From contig JANQJF010000010.1 of assembly GCA_028281765.1 (NCBI GenBank), positions 1-37,259 on the forward strand: DNA of 37,259 bases, read 5' to 3'. The position numbers and the translations under genes are program-made. Source of the stretch: Planctomycetota bacterium (lineage in GTDB: Bacteria > Planctomycetota > UBA1135 > UBA2386). Below, in pieces: positions 16,304 through 24,287 of the stretch. The notes under the pieces are model-generated. The model was not told the origin of the DNA, made no database searches, and was given only the letters and a program-made list of their open reading frames with translations. How positions within the stretch are numbered: position 1 is the first letter of the stretch; the number at the start of each line of letters is the position of its first letter.

Positions 16304-18523
16304 CTACTTCCGGCGAAAGCGCAGGAAGTAGTTCTCTTTCAGACCGGGGATCTCGACCTCCTCCTCGAGCTCGAATCCGGCGGCTTCGATCTCACTGCGG
16401 AAGACGCTCTTGCCCGCGCGCACGTGACCGAGCAGCCACGGACGCGACTGACCCGGAATCCGCTCGAAGTCGATGACGACGAGTTGGCCTCCTGGTCGCA
16501 ACGCGCGGTGCAGGCTCGCGAGCGTCGCGGCCGGATACTCGAAGTGGTGGTAGGTGTCGCACACGAAGATCGCGTCGACGGACGCCTCCGGCAACTTGGC
16601 GTCCCGGTCCGTGCACAACACCCCCTCGACGTGCGACAGGTGATGCCGCTTGGCCCGTTCGTCGATGTGCGCGACGAACTTCTCCGCGATGTCGACCGCG
16701 TAGACCTTGCCGCCCGTGCCGACGTCCTTCGCGAACATCTCGACGAACAGGCCCGTGCCCGCGCCGATGTCGGCGACCGCTTGTCCCTTCTGCAGCCCGA
16801 CCGCGCGCGCGATCTTGGCCCGATGCGCGAAGATCTCGCGGCTCTCGCCCTCGAACCGCTTCACGAACTTACTGACGTCGAGCTCGGGATCCGTGAAGCT
16901 GTCGTTGATCCCCGGCTTGACGCTCTCGAGTTGCTGCGTGAAGAGCCACTCGTGCACGGCCTCGTTCGAGTAGGTCCGCGACCACGAGTTGTGGCGGACG
17001 CCCGGGTATTCCGTGTACTTCGGTGTTCCACCGGCGGCCGTCACCGCCTCGATCATCTCGCGCGACTTGCGCGCCGGCACGACGCGGTCCGCGTCACCGT
17101 GGAATGCCCAGATCGGCACGTCCGCCATCTTCGCGGCCGCTTCGACTGGACCACCCCCGCACACCGGCGCAGCGGCGGCGAAGAGTCCGGGCGCTTCGGC
17201 GAGCGCGTGCCAGGTGCCGTAGCCCCCCATCGACAGTCCTGTGACGTAGACCCGATCGACGTCGATCGGGTGCTTCGCGATGACGTCGCGCGTCAGCTCG
17301 AGGAACTGCGCGATGTTCCAGTAGCGGCCCCGCGGACACTGCGGCGCCAGCACGAAGCACGGCCGACGCGACTGGCTGCGCGACGCGAGGAAGTCCCGCA
17401 CGCCGTGGACCAGCTGCGCTCGATTGTCCGTGCCTCGCTCACCCGCACCGTGCAGGAACAGCACCAGCGGGTACCGCGCCGTCGACTTGTCCGACTCGCG
17501 CGGATCGTAGAGCCGATACGGCATCTTCCCGTGCGACGACTCGTGCGTGTGCGCCGCCATGAGGTCGGTCAGGCGGGCCTTCTCGGGGCGCTTCGACTTC
17601 AGGTACTCGTCGAAGAACGCGATGACGGCCGGCCCGAGATCCGTCCGCGACAGCGGCTTGCCGTCCCCGCGCAGGCGAAAGCTGTACGAGTGATCCCCAG
17701 CACCGACCATCATCAGCCGGTGCGGGACCGAGGCGTCACGGCACGCGGCGGCCAACGACTCCGACTGCAGATAGTCGACCGTCAGGTCCGCGGTCCCGTG
17801 CGTGATGAAGAACGGCGGATCGTCGGAGCTGACGTGCGTCACCGGCGAGGCGAGCTTCCAGAGGTCGGGAGCCTCGTCGCGCGACTTCCCGAGCAGAATC
17901 GGGACCGGACCGTCGTGTAGCTCCTCGGTCGGCTTGCCCTTGTCATCGACCTTCCGTCGCGTCAGGAAGCTCGTCACGCCGTAGAAGCTCGCGACCGCCT
18001 GGATCGCGCACGACTCCCGACCGTACGGCCCCCGCTCTTCGGGGACGACCTCGTCCGCATCGGTCGTGGCGATCATCGAGACCAAGTGGCCGCCGGCCGA
18101 ACCCCCGATCGCGCCGATCCGCGTCGGGTCGATGCCGAGCTTCTCGGCGCGATGGCGCAGGAAGCGAACCGCGTTGCGGCAGTCGTGCAGATTGCGCGGC
18201 CACGGGGCACCACGCGCCTCGTCGGCTAGCAGGTAGTTCGCGCTCGCACACACATAGCCGGCACGCGCGAGCGTCGTCGCGAACTCGACCTCACGAGGCC
18301 CCGCCTTGTCACCATTCCGCCAACCCCCGCCGTGCACGATCAGGATCGCGGGCGCCTTGCCGTCCTTCCGATGACCCGGCGGGAAGTAGAGGTCGAGCGT
18401 CTCGCTCCGCGCCGGACCGAGGTAGGGCACGTCCGATTCGATGCGCACGCCGGACTGTTGGGCGAAACAAACGGACGCGAGGGTGACACCCGCGGCGAAC
18501 GCGCGAACGAAGGCTGCTGACAT
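16304..18523 (-). CDS. Tri-domain fusion: two alpha/beta hydrolases and a SAM-dependent methyltransferase
   Basis: A 739-residue protein with a signal peptide (residues 1-22, cleavage near CFAQ). Domain 1 (about 30-310) is an esterase-like alpha/beta hydrolase: oxyanion HGGGW at 64-68, nucleophile Ser142 in GGSAGG, likely Asp246 (HGTADLT) and His278 (GDHS). Domain 2 (about 330-530) is a prolyl-oligopeptidase/PHB-depolymerase-like hydrolase: HGAGERG, Ser431 in GLSMGG, Asp479 in HGDADRVVP, His511. Domain 3 (about 545-739) is a class I methyltransferase with motif I VADIGAGTG (583-591) and acidic Asp611. All three active sites look intact. A methyltransferase behind a Sec signal is odd because SAM is cytoplasmic. 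The stop lies 3 nt from the convergent symporter stop. Substrates are unknown. Confidence 0.88.
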   Translation of the reverse strand: MSAAFVRAFAAGVTLASVCFAQQSGVRIESDVPYLGPARSETLDLYFPPGHRKDGKAPAILIVHGGGWRNGDKAGPREVEFATTLARAGYVCASANYLLADEARGAPWPRNLHDCRNAVRFLRHRAEKLGIDPTRIGAIGGSAGGHLVSMIATTDADEVVPEERGPYGRESCAIQAVASFYGVTSFLTRRKVDDKGKPTEELHDGPVPILLGKSRDEAPDLWKLASPVTHVSSDDPPFFITHGTADLTVDYLQSESLAAACRDASVPHRLMMVGAGDHSYSFRLRGDGKPLSRTDLGPAVIAFFDEYLKSKRPEKARLTDLMAAHTHESSHGKMPYRLYDPRESDKSTARYPLVLFLHGAGERGTDNRAQLVHGVRDFLASRSQSRRPCFVLAPQCPRGRYWNIAQFLELTRDVIAKHPIDVDRVYVTGLSMGGYGTWHALAEAPGLFAAAAPVCGGGPVEAAAKMADVPIWAFHGDADRVVPARKSREMIEAVTAAGGTPKYTEYPGVRHNSWSRTYSNEAVHEWLFTQQLESVKPGINDSFTDPELDVSKFVKRFEGESREIFAHRAKIARAVGLQKGQAVADIGAGTGLFVEMFAKDVGTGGKVYAVDIAEKFVAHIDERAKRHHLSHVEGVLCTDRDAKLPEASVDAIFVCDTYHHFEYPAATLASLHRALRPGGQLVVIDFERIPGQSRPWLLGHVRAGKSVFRSEIEAAGFELEEEVEIPGLKENYFLRFRRK

Positions 18524-18703
18524 GCGCCCGAGGTTACTCGACGCCCCACCCCTCGCGCAGCTTCCGCGGCACGCGACTTGCTCATGTCATGACGACACTG
18601 CCGCGAACCATGCAAAACACGCGTCCGGCTCGCAGCAGTGCGACACGACCCTCGCAGTCGTGACAGTTCCTCTTCCTCAACTCTGATTCGGTATCGATCC
18701 GAA
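18524..18703. promoter_or_regulatory. Divergent intergenic region
   Basis: A 180-nt gap between the tri-domain hydrolase gene and the surface beta-barrel gene, transcribed apart. Promoters are expected; none is recognisable. Confidence 0.3.
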
Positions 18704-19612
18704 ATGAAGCCCACTCCCGTTTTCGCCGCTCTTCTGATCCCGTTCGCGTCGTGCGTCACGACGATCGGCGTCCCCACCGTGCAGGACTCAATGCAGGATA
18801 CTGCCAGTGCCCCGACGGCCGGTGACGACGCGAAGTCGTTCATGCACCCGGTCTCGCAACCGGTGACGTTCGAGACGCCGTCCGTCGACACGAGCCTCCG
18901 CCCCGTGTTCATGCACCACGAGTTCCCGAACAGTTCGGTGTTCCAGGGTGGCGACCTACAGCTCTACGCGCTGCAGGCCCGCTACGCCGTGAACGACAAG
19001 CTCGGCATCATCGCGACGAAGGACGGCTACATCGATCTCAACCCAGGCGTCGGCGCGCTCGAAGACGAGGGCTTCGCCGACATCGCAGCCGGAGTGAAGT
19101 ACGAGTTCTACGAAGACAAGGAACGTGGCATCCTCGCCACCGGCGGCCTGATCATCGAAGCGGACACCGGCGATCACGAGGTGTTCCAGGGCAACGGCGA
19201 CGGCCTCGTGCGCCCGTTCGTGTCGGCTGGCTACACGGTCGAAGACGTCAACCTGATCGGCTCGCTCGGGTTCAACCTGCCATTCCACGGGGCCCGTGAG
19301 TCGCACTCGATCGACTACCACCTCCACGCGGACTACGCGGTGACTGAGCAGTTCTCGCCGCTCGTCGAGTTCCACGGCATCAGCTACACCCGCAGCGGCA
19401 ACAACACGGCCCTCGCCGGCTTCGAAGGCGGTGACCTGATCAATCTCGGTGCGGCCAACGTCGCCGGCCAGAACGTCTTCATGGGCGCCGTCGGCGGCCG
19501 CTTCCAGGCTCACGAGCGAGTCAGCCTCGGTGCCGCCTACGAGTTCCCGCTCGGCGGACGCGACGACGTGCTCGACTGGCGCATCACGGTCGACGCCGTG
19601 ATCACCTTCTGA
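18704..19612 (+). CDS. Predicted surface lipoprotein or outer-membrane beta-barrel protein, unknown function
   Basis: A 302-residue protein from the ATG at 18704, chosen because it starts a short signal sequence ending in PFASC (Cys17), a possible though imperfect lipobox. From about residue 65 the sequence alternates hydrophobic and polar residues in strands separated by short turns (LQLYALQARYAVNDKLGIIA; FADIAAGVKYEFYED; VNLIGSLGFNLPFHG; RVSLGAAYEFPLGG) and ends in VDAVITF with a terminal Phe. That is typical of outer-membrane beta-barrels. No enzymatic motif is present. It stands alone between divergent and convergent neighbours, so its context says little. A soluble periplasmic beta-sandwich is an alternative. 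Confidence 0.75.
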   Translation: MKPTPVFAALLIPFASCVTTIGVPTVQDSMQDTASAPTAGDDAKSFMHPVSQPVTFETPSVDTSLRPVFMHHEFPNSSVFQGGDLQLYALQARYAVNDKLGIIATKDGYIDLNPGVGALEDEGFADIAAGVKYEFYEDKERGILATGGLIIEADTGDHEVFQGNGDGLVRPFVSAGYTVEDVNLIGSLGFNLPFHGARESHSIDYHLHADYAVTEQFSPLVEFHGISYTRSGNNTALAGFEGGDLINLGAANVAGQNVFMGAVGGRFQAHERVSLGAAYEFPLGGRDDVLDWRITVDAVITF

Positions 19613-19617
19613 GCGCG

Positions 19618-22017
19618 CTACTTGGGACCGGCGCGGAGATCGAGCGCGACCTTCGTGGTCTCGCCGGAAATCGCGCCGCACCTCGCACGGCCGCGATCCC
19701 CTTCGCCATCGACGGACCCGAGGCCCTGGAACTCGTCGGCGCCCGGAAGCGCGATGAGGTTCACCGGGCCTTCGGGCACGATGACTTCGACCGACTTCGG
19801 CCCGTGGCTGAGCGAGACGCCCGGCTGGTAGTGCTCGACCAAGCCGAGCAGCGGATCGAAGTTCTCATCTCCGGTAGCGGCGACCTGCTGCGGGATTTCG
19901 ACCGCTAGGAATCGTGCGGATCCGAGCTCGCCATTGAGCGCCACACGCACGGTCGCGACATCGGCCACGAGGTCGAGCTTGGCCGCTTCTCCAGCGGCGA
20001 CCTCGAGCACACTCTCCTCGAGGTGCACGCGCACCCCCGTGGCGAGGTCGACGACGCTGATCCGGTGATCTCCGGGAGCGAGCGTCAGCTCGAACGTTCC
20101 GTCGTTCTCAGGCAGCGCCCACCGCGTGCGCAGGAGCTGATCACGCAGACGCGTGCTCCACTCCGGATTCTCGATCCAGAGGCTCACGACCGCGAACCGA
20201 TCGACCGGCACCTTGGCACCGCGCACCTGGAGCGTGCCCGCGACCCGCGCCGGTCGGTGGTCACGAACATCGAAGCCCATCGGTTCGACCGTGCCGTCTA
20301 CGGCCTCGTTCCCGACCGCGGTTCGGACGGGCATCCCGGTCCGCGGCGGCGTCGGCCACAACATGTGCACGGAGTAGTTGCTGCGCGACAAACCATCGAG
20401 CCGGAACGTGCCGTCGGCCGCGACGGGGCTCGCGTGCCGCACGTTCTGCGGCGACGTTCCCGTGAACCACATGTGACCATACGGTTCGTGGAAGATCGGA
20501 GGCGGATCGCCGAGTGCCAACACGAACGGGCGACGCTGCTTGGGATCGAGACGATCGACGGTCCCTTCCAGCGCGAACGGCTTCGGCAGTTCCACGCGCA
20601 GTCCGGACACATCGCCATCACTTCCGACCTGGAACTTCGACTCCGCCTCGGCTCGCGTGTCCGGATGGCGCGCCATCAAGAGATATTTCCCCTCCGTCAG
20701 GCCGCGCATCCGAAAAGCGCCCGATCCATCGGTGCGTGCCTTGGCGACCGCGAGATCGGGGAACTCCCAGCTGTGCGGCGTCGCGTACGCGACGACGTCG
20801 ACACCCGACCAGGGCTTGCCGGTCGCCGGATCGACGACCGTCCCGGTCGCGGATGCACCGCGCTTCAGCTCCACCTCGATCTCGGTTGGCTTCTTCGGGT
20901 CCGCGCGAAACCCGTTCTGCAGGTGCCAGACGTATTCCGGCGCGGAGACCATCAGCGCGCCGGTCGCCTTCGCCTCGCCGCTCGGGATCAGGCACACCTC
21001 GCCACCCGCACCCGCCCGACGCGCGAAGTAGCCGAACGCGAGCCGCATCCACTCGTCGTTGTCGATCGACTCGCCCCACGACACGCCCGCGCGTAGGCCA
21101 CGAACCGCCCCGCCCGTCTCCGCGTCTTTGGCGCGAATGCGGATCGGATTGGCCGGCATCTTCACCTTGACGCCCCTGCGCTTACCGGTCAGCCAGTCCG
21201 TCTGGCCGAAGTTGCCGCTCGCGAAGTCGCCGCCGACGACAACGTAGCGACCCGGAAACTTCAGTGTCGCCTTGAACGCGCCGCGCTTGTCCGTCGAGAA
21301 CCAAGCGTTCTCGTCCGGCGCAGCCGCGAATTGCACGGCCACGTCGCGCACGCCCTTGCCGCCGAAGACGCGCCCCTCGACGTAGCCGCTTCGCTCCGGC
21401 TTGATCACGAGCGGAGAGTCGCTGTTCACGCATCGCAGCACCTTGCGGTAGTGACCCGGCGCGTCGACGACGACGCGAAGGGCTCTCTTGAACACGCCGG
21501 GCAAGACGAACCGTCCCTTTTCATCCGTGAACGCCTGCGCCGCGTAGATCGCAGACGCTCGGCGCAGCGGCGTGAGCAATCCCTCGACGCGCACGCGCGC
21601 GCCACGGATCCCGCGACCACTGCGACTGCGCACGAAACCCTGCACGTCACCGGTCGGCACCAAGACGAGGTCGCCGATCTCGTGCTCGTCGTATCGCGCG
21701 TTCCAGCCGTATTCGCCGCACGGCGCGACGATCATCGAGCTGTGCCCCGCAAGCGAAACCGCGAGCGCGCGATTCCACAGCGGGGCCGCGCCGTTCTTCG
21801 CGAACTCGATCGCGAAGCGGCCGTCCTTCGCCGTCCGTACCTGCGGCCTCTTCCGCGCATCCTCCGTGCGCAGCTCGAGATCGCGCCCGACGACGACGCC
21901 GGCGCCGGTCAGCGGCGCGCCAGCCCCGTCGACGACTCGCCCCCGAACCGTGAACGAGTCCCGCCGATCTTGCGGGACCGCAACCAGCGACAGGAGAGCG
22001 ACGACAGTGTTGAGCAT
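19618..22017 (-). CDS. Secreted protein with multiple carboxypeptidase-regulatory-like (Ig-fold) repeats
   Basis: A 799-residue protein; the ATG at 22017 gives a signal peptide (MLNTVVALLSLVAVPQ) and lies 10 nt after the YihY stop. At least five repeats of the carboxypeptidase-D regulatory/transthyretin-like type are visible. Each has the form xVxGxVxDxxGxPxxGAxVxV, then a (D/E)KGRFxLxG strand: FTVRGRVVDGAGAPLTGAG, VQGFVRSRSGRGIRGARV, GYVEGRVFGGKGVRDV, ATGTVVDPATGKPWSGV, and ARVAGTLQVRGAKVP. These are stacked beta-sandwiches, usually extracellular and structural or adhesive. No catalytic domain is seen. It is probably co-transcribed with the YihY-like gene. Function beyond surface display is unknown. 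Confidence 0.85.
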   Translation of the reverse strand: MLNTVVALLSLVAVPQDRRDSFTVRGRVVDGAGAPLTGAGVVVGRDLELRTEDARKRPQVRTAKDGRFAIEFAKNGAAPLWNRALAVSLAGHSSMIVAPCGEYGWNARYDEHEIGDLVLVPTGDVQGFVRSRSGRGIRGARVRVEGLLTPLRRASAIYAAQAFTDEKGRFVLPGVFKRALRVVVDAPGHYRKVLRCVNSDSPLVIKPERSGYVEGRVFGGKGVRDVAVQFAAAPDENAWFSTDKRGAFKATLKFPGRYVVVGGDFASGNFGQTDWLTGKRRGVKVKMPANPIRIRAKDAETGGAVRGLRAGVSWGESIDNDEWMRLAFGYFARRAGAGGEVCLIPSGEAKATGALMVSAPEYVWHLQNGFRADPKKPTEIEVELKRGASATGTVVDPATGKPWSGVDVVAYATPHSWEFPDLAVAKARTDGSGAFRMRGLTEGKYLLMARHPDTRAEAESKFQVGSDGDVSGLRVELPKPFALEGTVDRLDPKQRRPFVLALGDPPPIFHEPYGHMWFTGTSPQNVRHASPVAADGTFRLDGLSRSNYSVHMLWPTPPRTGMPVRTAVGNEAVDGTVEPMGFDVRDHRPARVAGTLQVRGAKVPVDRFAVVSLWIENPEWSTRLRDQLLRTRWALPENDGTFELTLAPGDHRISVVDLATGVRVHLEESVLEVAAGEAAKLDLVADVATVRVALNGELGSARFLAVEIPQQVAATGDENFDPLLGLVEHYQPGVSLSHGPKSVEVIVPEGPVNLIALPGADEFQGLGSVDGEGDRGRARCGAISGETTKVALDLRAGPK

Positions 22018-22027
22018 GCGAGGAGTA

Positions 22028-23326
22028 TCAGGCAGAAGCGGAGAAACGAACATCGCGGAGCGCAGCGAGTTGCGCATCCTCGGCCTGATCGAGCGCGTGC
22101 TCGATCGGCTGACTGAGCTCGAGACGCGCGCGAAGCTCGACCGGGATCTCGCCGCGAATCGCGGCGCGAACGTCTTCGAGCGAGATCTTGTCGCCGGGCC
22201 GCGCGGGCAACACGCGCTCGGCGCCGACCCGCGCGATCAACTCGGCAGTCACGAGCTCGGCGCACACGCTCTCGATCATCGAGCGAGGCACGTCGAGATC
22301 GGTCGACACGACGCCGAGCTCGATCCCGCCTTCGCCCGACGCGAACGACCGCACGACGCGATCTACGATCGCGAGCGCGATGCGTTCGCGCAGCACCGGT
22401 GAGGCCTCGCGTGCTTCGCGGCCGAAGCCGAGCGCGTCGACGTGCTGCACGGCGTGGCTCAGCTCCGCGCCGAGCAGCACGAGCAGCCAAGCCAGCTGCA
22501 GATAGACGATGAGCAGCGGCAGCGCCGCGAGCGTCGCGTAGATCGCGTTGTTCTGCGCGACCCCGATCTGGAAGTGGATGTAGAGCCCGTGCATGAACAG
22601 CAGCGCGGCCCCTGCGACGAACCCGCCGACGAGCGCCGGTCGCCAGCGCACGCGCGCACTCGGCATGAACTTGTAGAGCGCGGTCAACGCGAGCCCCATC
22701 ATCACGTAGGGCAAGAAGCCGAGTCCCGCCTCGTAGAGCCAGCCGAGCCACGGCGCCGCCTCGCGCCACGAATCGACGACGGCCGCACTCTGCAGGAGGG
22801 AACTCAACGTCATGCCACCGAGCGCGAGCCCGGGCACGACGACGACGAGCGCGACGAAGTCCGAGAACCGCCGTAGCCACGAGCGCTGCACGCTCGACTG
22901 CCACGCTCGATTCAACGCCCGCTCCACCCGCACGAACAGCGACATTCCGGTGTAGAGCACGATCAACGAGCTGAACGCGCCGAGCTGCCGGAAGTCGATC
23001 GCCGCGACGAGCTCGCGCACCTGCGCGATCGCATCCTGGAAGTGCGCCGGCAACTCCGCGGAGAAGTTCACGAGCCCCTGGTCCAGCTCTTGGCCGAACC
23101 CGAATGCGCGCGCGACGCTGAAGACCACCGCCGCCAGCGGCACGACGGCGAGCAACGTCGTCATCGTGAGCGCGCCCGCGCGGGCGCTGAGCATGTGCCG
23201 CTCGAAGTTGCCGGCGATGTGGACGACGGTGCGAACGGTCAAGAAGAACGCCCGCGTGAACCAGGACGACTCACGCAAGTCCCGATGCCAGGCGCCGTCA
23301 CGAAACGAGGACAGGATACCGCGCAT
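22028..23326 (-). CDS. YihY/BrkB-family inner-membrane protein with C-terminal winged-helix-like region
   Basis: The first about 300 residues match the YihY/virulence factor BrkB family. There is a conserved N-terminal region with ARAGALTMTTLLAVVPLAAVVFS, and about six membrane segments including LGAFSSLIVLYTGMSLFVRVERALNRAW, LPYVMMGLALTALYKFMPSARVRWRPALVGG and YLQLAWLLVLLGAELSHA. The tail (about 330-432) is soluble and contains a winged-helix-like stretch (STDLDVPRSMIESVCAELV, LARVG-like wing), as in other long members. I give the ATG at 23326; a GTG at 23353 is in frame and would add nine residues, and neither has a clear ribosome-binding site. The family role is poorly defined, so transport or envelope function is a guess. 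Confidence 0.85.
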   Translation of the reverse strand: MRGILSSFRDGAWHRDLRESSWFTRAFFLTVRTVVHIAGNFERHMLSARAGALTMTTLLAVVPLAAVVFSVARAFGFGQELDQGLVNFSAELPAHFQDAIAQVRELVAAIDFRQLGAFSSLIVLYTGMSLFVRVERALNRAWQSSVQRSWLRRFSDFVALVVVVPGLALGGMTLSSLLQSAAVVDSWREAAPWLGWLYEAGLGFLPYVMMGLALTALYKFMPSARVRWRPALVGGFVAGAALLFMHGLYIHFQIGVAQNNAIYATLAALPLLIVYLQLAWLLVLLGAELSHAVQHVDALGFGREAREASPVLRERIALAIVDRVVRSFASGEGGIELGVVSTDLDVPRSMIESVCAELVTAELIARVGAERVLPARPGDKISLEDVRAAIRGEIPVELRARLELSQPIEHALDQAEDAQLAALRDVRFSASA

Positions 23327-23391
23327 ACCCACGTGGTACTGCGCGAGGCGCACCGTGTCACGCGTGGCCCCACTCGGGCTCCGCGGAACGG

Positions 23392-23485
23392 CTAGTGTCC
23401 CTCGTCTGAGGTCCGTAGTGGAAGTAGCCGCGTCAGTCGAAATGGCCGGCTACTCATGATGCGGACTTCGGACGCGGGGCACTAG
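23392..23485. repeat. 94-bp imperfect inverted repeat (MITE-like or long hairpin)
   Basis: Two 39-nt arms, 23392-23430 and 23447-23485, flank a 16-nt centre. The arms match at 29 of 39 positions. Both ends begin CTAGTG and the inner ends read AGTAGCCG. The right arm contains the stop codon of the sulfatase-like gene. There is no T-run, so it is not a standard intrinsic terminator. It could be a non-autonomous mobile element, a transcript-processing hairpin or a protein-binding cruciform. Confidence 0.7.
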
Positions 23486-24273
23486 CGCGACTCGGTCTCG
23501 ACGCCGCCGAGTAGCCGAGGCAACAAACTGCCTCGTCCTTCGACGGGCAGACCAGCGAGGTCGAGCAGAGTCGCCTCGAGTTCTTCCGCCGTGACGGCAT
23601 CACGCAGGGCCGGTCCGTCGGGAATCCGCCCAGGCCAACGGACGAAGACTCGGCGGCGCATCGACCCGGCGCAGAAGACGACGACCGTTCGATCCCCCGC
23701 CGCGGCGACGAGTTTGCCGACGATCGCGTCGAGATACGCGACGGAGTCCGTGGTGTCACCCGCTTCGCCAGGCATCCGCGCGCCTGGCGCCGGAAGGCTC
23801 GTCGCGTAGTACGCGAACCGGGCGCCGCTGTGATCCCGCAGGAAGTCCGCGACGAACTCCGCGCACACGTCCGGCCCGAACACGTCGTCGGGGTGCGTCG
23901 AGCGCACGCGATCGCGCCAGATCTCGGGGCCCCACAGGCGAGTGTTCGCGCTGGATCGCAACAGACACGAATCGCCGAACATGGAAGCCAGAGGCACTTC
24001 GGTGCCGGGGTCGCGCCCCGCAACCGCCGTCGCGTAGCCAGCGGCCCGGAAGCCGGTGGCAACCGCCGAGATCCGCGGGCCGATCGCACCGGTCGCGTCC
24101 AAGCGGACCCCGCCGCGCCGAAGCGCGACGATGGCCGGAGTGGCGTCGCCGATCGCGTCTACCTCGAGACCTTCTGCAGCGATCAGCAGGACGTTCGGCG
24201 CGCGGTCCCCCGCGGACGCCGTTCGTTCACAGCCCGCGGCGAGCGCCGCGATTGCGAGGATCAGTGTCCGCAT
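23482..24273 (-). CDS. Degenerate sulfatase/alkaline-phosphatase-superfamily lipoprotein
   Basis: A 263-residue protein beginning with a lipoprotein-like signal (ALAAGC, Cys15). APNVLLIAAEGLEVDAIGDATPAIVALRRGGVRLDA corresponds to the sulfatase N-terminus, but the metal-binding DD is replaced by AEG. The text then jumps to FRAAGYATAVAGRDP without the Cys-x-Pro-x-Arg formylglycine motif, and the KWHLG motif is also lost. The C-terminal part (RVFVRWPGRIPDG, ELEATLLDLAGLP) still follows sulfatase order. At about half the normal length it is very unlikely to be an active sulfatase; it may be a binding protein or a decaying gene kept in frame. The stop lies within an inverted repeat, so the original C-terminus may have been lost. 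It starts 14 nt after the Kelch gene. Confidence 0.75.
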   Translation of the reverse strand: MRTLILAIAALAAGCERTASAGDRAPNVLLIAAEGLEVDAIGDATPAIVALRRGGVRLDATGAIGPRISAVATGFRAAGYATAVAGRDPGTEVPLASMFGDSCLLRSSANTRLWGPEIWRDRVRSTHPDDVFGPDVCAEFVADFLRDHSGARFAYYATSLPAPGARMPGEAGDTTDSVAYLDAIVGKLVAAAGDRTVVVFCAGSMRRRVFVRWPGRIPDGPALRDAVTAEELEATLLDLAGLPVEGRGSLLPRLLGGVETESR

Positions 24274-24287
24274 CGAAGGAGAACGAA

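Noticed and set aside
13957..16476. 839-codon plus-strand frame overlapping the symporter
   Set aside because: Arg-rich out-of-frame shadow; the Kelch-SSS frame has unmistakable family motifs.
23392..23485. Intrinsic (rho-independent) terminator
   Set aside because: Long arms with many mismatches, a 16-nt centre and no following T-run.
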